Source of the DNA: Microbacteriaceae bacterium UBA4731
Lineage (GTDB): Bacteria > Actinomycetota > Actinomycetes > Actinomycetales > Microbacteriaceae
Assembly (NCBI GenBank): GCA_002404115.1
Contig: DHJB01000001.1
Coordinates: 38,579-65,132 of the forward strand
Reading direction: 5' to 3'
DNA length: 26,554 nucleotides
Below the pieces are notes generated by a model. The model saw nothing but the letters and a program-made list of their open reading frames with translations. It ran no database searches and was not told where the DNA came from. The translations under genes were made by a program, and so were the position numbers. This document shows positions 23,646 to 26,554 of the stretch, piece by piece. Every line of letters begins with the position of its first letter. The first letter of the stretch is position 1.

Positions 23646-24388
23646 TTCGCGGCCTGTTCAACCCCGCGGAACACCTCTGGGTAGTCGTCCAGCCACGTCC
23701 AGCGTGCGAGCGGCCAGCTGATCACGAGGGCACGTCCGACGACGTTGTCGATCGGCACGAAGCCCCTGCCGGGCGTGTCTCCGTTGTAGCGGGAATCCTT
23801 CGAGTTGTAGCGGTTGTCCCCCATCACCCACAGCGACTTGGCCGGGACGACGATGTCGAAGTCGTCTTTGGAGACCTTCGTCTCACCGGCCGGGAGAGAC
23901 ACATACGGCTCGGAGATCGGGATGCCGTTGACGCTCATCTGCCCGAGGGCGTTGCAGCAGACCACGTGGTCGCCCGGCAGCCCGATCACGCGCTTGATGA
24001 GGTGGTCGTTGCTGTCCGGCGCGGAGAGCCCGACGACCGACATCACCCAGTCGAGGCCGGCCACGATGGGGTTCTGCTCGATCGCGGCCTGCGGCAGGAG
24101 CCATCCGCCCGGATCCCGGAACACGACGACGTCGCCGTGCTCGATCGGGATCAGCTTGGGTTCGAGCTGGTTCACGATGATGCGGTCGTTGATCAGCAAG
24201 GTCTGTTCCATCGACCCTGAGGGGATGTAGAACGACCGGATCAGGAACGTCTTGATCAGGAACGAGACGAGCAGCGCCACCACGAAAATAATCAGAAGGT
24301 CACGAAGGAAGATTGCAACGCTGCGCTTCTTGCGCTTCGTTTCTGTTGCCAGGCGATCTGATCGCGTGGGCAGAGAATTGTCTGTCAT
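23642..24388 (-). CDS. lepB: Signal peptidase I
   Basis: 248 residues from ATG 24388. It cleaves signal peptides at the outer face of the membrane. One TM segment (about 25-50, FLRDLLIIFVVALLVSFLIKTF) leads straight into box B YIPSGSMEQTL with nucleophile Ser59. The general base is Lys132 in KRVIGLPGD. Later boxes include DIVVPAKSLWVMGDNRYNSKDSR and VPIDNVVGRALVISWPL. The open frame extends upstream to 24538, but ATG 24388 is 7 nt after an AGG that lies in a long hairpin. Between rplS and rnhB, its common position. Confidence 0.95.
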   Translation of the reverse strand: MTDNSLPTRSDRLATETKRKKRSVAIFLRDLLIIFVVALLVSFLIKTFLIRSFYIPSGSMEQTLLINDRIIVNQLEPKLIPIEHGDVVVFRDPGGWLLPQAAIEQNPIVAGLDWVMSVVGLSAPDSNDHLIKRVIGLPGDHVVCCNALGQMSVNGIPISEPYVSLPAGETKVSKDDFDIVVPAKSLWVMGDNRYNSKDSRYNGDTPGRGFVPIDNVVGRALVISWPLARWTWLDDYPEVFRGVEQAAK

Positions 24389-24395
24389 TAAACCG

Positions 24396-24434
24396 CCTGA
24401 GCTCCGCACCCAGTTTAGGGGTGAGGAGCTCAGG
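24396..24434 (-). promoter_or_regulatory. Hairpin in the lepB leader, overlapping a TAAACT box and the ribosome site
   Basis: A 10-bp perfect outer stem (24396-24405 with 24425-24434), one G-A mismatch, a 5-bp inner stem and a 7-nt loop. On the minus strand the 3' arm carries GGAGCTCAGG, whose AGG is 7 nt before the lepB ATG. The loop contains TAAACT (24412-24417), a minus-10-like hexamer for a lepB promoter. If transcribed from rplS, the RNA hairpin would hide the ribosome site; if the promoter in the loop is used, it would not form. Confidence 0.55.
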
Positions 24435-24497
24435 GACGAATTCACTCTGGCCTGCGAGTTGGCTCTGAAGCGCTCGCGGCGAGGTAATTGCAGGAAA

Positions 24498-24845
24498 TTA
24501 GTTGAAGCGCTTTTCCTTGATCTTGGCCTTCTTGCCACGCAGGTTGCGCAGGTAGTACAGCTTCGCGCGACGCACGGCGCCGCGGGTGACGACCTCGATG
24601 TGGTCGATCACGGGCGAGTGCACCGGGAAGGTACGCTCGACGCCGACCTGGAAGCTGACCTTGCGAACGCAGAACGTTTCGCGAACGCCTTCGCCCGAGC
24701 GGCCGATGACGACGCCCTGGAAGACCTGCACGCGGGAGCGGGCGCCTTCAATGATGTTGACGTGGACCTTGACGGTGTCGCCGGCGCGGAAGTCGGGGAT
24801 GTCTTTCCGAAGTGACGGGGCATCCACCATGTCGAGAATATGCAT
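24498..24845 (-). CDS. rplS: 50S ribosomal protein L19
   Basis: 115 residues, the normal L19 length; it lies at the 30S-50S interface. Conserved segments: [59 protein letters not shown] and [21 protein letters not shown]. The open frame reads upstream to 25019, but ATG 24845 is where homology begins. It is preceded by a leader of about 190 bp with inverted repeats. lepB follows 109 bp downstream. Confidence 0.96.
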   Translation of the reverse strand: MHILDMVDAPSLRKDIPDFRAGDTVKVHVNIIEGARSRVQVFQGVVIGRSGEGVRETFCVRKVSFQVGVERTFPVHSPVIDHIEVVTRGAVRRAKLYYLRNLRGKKAKIKEKRFN

Positions 24846-25034
24846 GTTTATTCGCTCTCTGTACCCGCCACAGGTCGAGCACGCGTAATGCTTCGCGACG
24901 CGCGATGCGCGCGTTGCGTCAGCAACCGATAAGTCAGTGCGTGCCGCTGAAGGCGAAACTCCCCTGTGGCAGAGTCTTGCCGCGGCACAAACGCTTAGTC
25001 TGCCACGAAACAGGGCCAACCACCAAAGCCGTGG
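24846..25034 (-). promoter_or_regulatory. Candidate structured leader of rplS
   Basis: 189 bp between the upstream membrane-protein stop and rplS. An 11-bp stem with one G-U pair (24894-24904 with 24908-24918, core ACGCGCG/CGCGCGT, 3-nt loop) is nested inside a long-range 8-bp pairing GCCACAGG (24867-24874) with CCTGTGGC (24963-24970). CAGACT near 24990 could be a weak minus-10. The arrangement would suit a ribosomal-protein leader, but no known leader class was recognised. Confidence 0.35.
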
Positions 25035-25529
25035 CTAGGAGTGCGTCGGCTTCTCCTGGATGACGATCACGGTGGGGTCGGATGCGACGGTTTGGGGTGC
25101 GCCGCTGGGGACCGAGCCGAGGCGGGCGGTCTCATCGATGAGGTCGATCACAGCCTTCAGCCGCCGGCGGGCGGCGTCGTAAAGTTCCCACACCGCGAAC
25201 CAGAAGGCGCCGATCCCAACCAGTATTGCGAGCGCTGACAGCCACGGCGAAGCGGCGGCATAGAACCCGAGGCCGATGATCAGGGCGTGCCAGAGCGCGA
25301 GGACACCGACGTCGGGCCAGGACACCGCCCTGGTCTCGCGCACCTCCCTGCGGGCGAAGATCAGCAGGCTCACCGTGAGCAGGCAAACGCCGAGGGCGAT
25401 GGCCCCGAAGACGACACCGAGAACCCCCCAGCCGCCGGCGCCGAAGATCGGCCAACCGACCAGCAGCCAGAGCGGCAGCAGCACAACGGCGATGAACTGC
25501 CAGCGGAAGAAGACCCTGCGGATGAACAC
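25035..25529 (-). CDS. Small membrane protein of unknown function
   Basis: 164 residues. Four TM segments: about 12-30, 33-59, 72-91 and 95-116. The basic N-terminus (MFIRRVFFRWQF) and a short basic loop (FARREVRETR) suggest both ends lie in the cytoplasm. A C-terminal tail of about 48 residues starts with an amphipathic helix (ARRRLKAVIDLIDETARLG) and ends VIVIQEKPTHS. I do not recognise a characterised family. The GTG start is 9 bp after the trmD stop, so it is very probably cotranscribed with trmD. Confidence 0.8.
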   Translation of the reverse strand: MFIRRVFFRWQFIAVVLLPLWLLVGWPIFGAGGWGVLGVVFGAIALGVCLLTVSLLIFARREVRETRAVSWPDVGVLALWHALIIGLGFYAAASPWLSALAILVGIGAFWFAVWELYDAARRRLKAVIDLIDETARLGSVPSGAPQTVASDPTVIVIQEKPTHS

Positions 25530-25538
25530 GTGACCAGA

Positions 25539-26300
25539 TTATCCGCGCGGGCTGGGCGAATCCTCACTGTTCGCTGCCGGCAGAAGGTCGGGGCGAACGC
25601 GCGCGGTGCGCTCGATCTGCTGCTCGCGTCGCCAGGCTGCGATGGCGCCGTGGTTGCCGCTGAGCAGCACCGGCGGCACGTCGAGGCCGCGCCAGCTGGC
25701 TGGCTTGGTGTAACTCGGGTACTCGAGCAGGCCGTCTTCGTGGGACTCCTCTACGAGGCTCTCCGGGTTGCCGACGACGCCGGGGATCAGGCGCCCGACG
25801 GCCTCGATCATGGCCATCACGGCCACCTCTCCCCCGTTGAGCACGTAGTCGCCCAGGCTGATCAGCCGCACGCGGCCGCGACCGGCGAAGTGGTCGAAGA
25901 CCCGCTGGTCGATGCCCTCATAGCGGCCGCAGCCGAAGACGAGATTCGGCTCCTCGGCGAGTTCCCGGGCGATGGCCTGGGTGAACTGCTCGCCGGCCGG
26001 CGAGGGGAAGATGAGGACCGGGCCGGATGCGGCATCCGTCGTCGCGGCAGCCCTGGTCTCGGCGCCCGTCATGTCGGTGAGGATCGCGTCGAGTGCCTCG
26101 CCCCACGGTTCGGGTTTCATGACCATGCCGGCGCCCCCGCCGTACGGGGTGTCGTCGACGGTGCGGTGGCGGTCGTGGGTGTAATCGCGCAGATTGTGCA
26201 CGCGCAGGTCGATCAGGCCGGACTGGCGGGCCTTGCCGAGCAGCGAAATGTCGAGCACCCCGAAGAACTCGGGAAAGATCGTGACAATGTCGATGCGCAT
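25539..26300 (-). CDS. trmD: tRNA (guanine-37-N1)-methyltransferase
   Basis: 253 residues from ATG 26300. It methylates G37 next to the anticodon, preventing frameshifting. The SPOUT trefoil-knot motifs are present: [58 protein letters not shown] and [26 protein letters not shown] short Ala/Thr-rich insert (about 83-93) lies before [12 protein letters not shown]. The frame stays open upstream into low-complexity sequence, but the family start is at 26300, where a TAGACT box 7 nt upstream predicts leaderless transcription. rimM, often directly upstream, is not in the adjoining 254 bp. Confidence 0.95.
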   Translation of the reverse strand: MRIDIVTIFPEFFGVLDISLLGKARQSGLIDLRVHNLRDYTHDRHRTVDDTPYGGGAGMVMKPEPWGEALDAILTDMTGAETRAAATTDAASGPVLIFPSPAGEQFTQAIARELAEEPNLVFGCGRYEGIDQRVFDHFAGRGRVRLISLGDYVLNGGEVAVMAMIEAVGRLIPGVVGNPESLVEESHEDGLLEYPSYTKPASWRGLDVPPVLLSGNHGAIAAWRREQQIERTARVRPDLLPAANSEDSPSPRG

Positions 26301-26307
26301 GGCTGCG

Positions 26308-26313
26308 AGTCTA
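26308..26313 (-). promoter_or_regulatory. Leaderless-type minus-10 box for trmD
   Basis: TAGACT on the minus strand lies 7 nt before ATG 26300, with no ribosome site between. Same arrangement as at 7544 and 20637. No clear minus-35. Confidence 0.5.
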
Positions 26314-26334
26314 CCGAGGCGCGGCTGTGCGGCC

Positions 26335-26394
26335 GGGCGTGGGCGGGCGCGTGGGCGGGCGCATGGGCCGGCGCGTGGGCCGGCGCGTGGGCGG
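26335..26394. repeat. Five tandem 12-bp GC-rich units upstream of trmD
   Basis: Five units of consensus GCGCGTGGGCGG follow without gaps, differing at one to three bases each. They begin 35 bp upstream of the trmD start codon. The unit length is a multiple of three but no supported gene covers it. Probably replication-slippage expansion. Confidence 0.85.
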
Positions 26395-26494
26395 CCCTGC
26401 CGACGGGCGCACGGGCTGACGCACGGGTCAGCGACGGAACCCAGCTGTGAACCGGCGCATCGTTGCCTACGCGCTGCGCTGCTCCAGTGCTGGG

Positions 26495-26554
26495 GATAAT
26501 CGCCGGATGCCGAAGCCACGTCCACGTCCACCTCGACCTCCGTGCCTCCCGCTC
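26495..26554 (+). other. Possible start of a plus-strand gene running off the window
   Basis: GATAAT (26495-26500) lies 6 nt before ATG 26507, the same spacing as the leaderless boxes elsewhere in the window. The 16 codons available read [16 protein letters not shown], a Pro/Arg-rich start that does not identify a family. Only sequence beyond the window can confirm it. Confidence 0.25.

Noticed and set aside
24846..25019. Longer L19 with about 58 extra N-terminal residues
   Set aside because: The extra part has no L19 similarity, and ATG 24845 gives the standard length of 115.
26335..26394. 12-bp repeats considered as a CRISPR array or iteron origin
   Set aside because: Units are head-to-tail with no spacers, far too short for CRISPR; no initiator gene or AT-rich region nearby.
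26301..26531. Extended TrmD N-terminus, or a plus-strand protein with WAGA repeats, across the tandem array
   Set aside because: Both arise from the GC-rich 12-bp units; TrmD homology begins at ATG 26300 and no ribosome site supports either reading.
1..26554. Hidden mobile element, defence system, CRISPR or RNA gene
   Set aside because: No transposase, integrase other than XerC, terminal repeats, cas genes, tRNA cloverleaf or rRNA segment could be recognised on either strand.

Overview
The window is high-GC, dense bacterial DNA. It is most likely from an actinobacterium of the Microbacteriaceae type. The evidence is family content: a DUF2469 protein beside RNase HII, S2 with a long Ala/Glu tail, DivIVA-like proteins, a deazaflavin (F420) nitroreductase-family protein, and a GAPDH of about 490 residues. 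Several genes also have a TANNNT box 6-7 nt before an ATG, as expected for leaderless transcripts. Genus and species cannot be fixed by reading alone. No plasmid, phage, IS, CRISPR, rRNA or tRNA genes were seen; this looks like core chromosome.

Layout: (1) 1-603, 3' end of glgB (+), closed by a hairpin. (2) 692-3462, minus-strand pair: a large three-TM protein of unknown function and a thioredoxin/TPR (YbbN-like) protein, coupled by an ATGA overlap. (3) 3700-6381, plus-strand pair: a DivIVA-headed coiled-coil protein built of 11-residue repeats, and an AI-2E/PerM-type membrane protein 6 bp downstream. (4) 6397-6459, a 26-bp perfect palindrome at a convergent junction. (5) 6454-8268, minus strand: alpha/beta hydrolase, small Cys/His protein and SLT-fold secreted protein. 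(6) 8334-13107, minus strand: the translation/lipid block rpsB-tsf-terminator-pyrH-frr-cdsA-DivIVA-like. (7) 13434-14039, an M23 peptidase (+) whose 3' end runs antisense into xerC. (8) 13941-19144, minus strand: yraN-comM-dprA-metallophosphoesterase-xerC. (9) 19253-22577, an accessory-looking stretch with a zinc alcohol dehydrogenase, the wreck of a secreted SGNH hydrolase, an F420-type DDN-like protein and a long GAPDH. (10) 22659-26300, minus strand: trmD-membrane protein-rplS-lepB-rnhB-DUF2469.

Most of the minus-strand half is the widely conserved trmD/rplS/lepB/rnhB ... yraN/comM/dprA/xerC/rpsB/tsf/pyrH/frr/cdsA neighbourhood. It joins tRNA modification, ribosome assembly and recycling, nucleotide and phospholipid synthesis, protein export and DNA uptake/recombination. 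No new defence or mobile system was found. The most notable items are a three-frame SGNH hydrolase relic, a perfect nested palindrome, an internal lipobox in a large membrane protein, a hendecad-repeat DivIVA protein, candidate structured leaders for lepB and rplS, and an antisense gene overlap at xerC.
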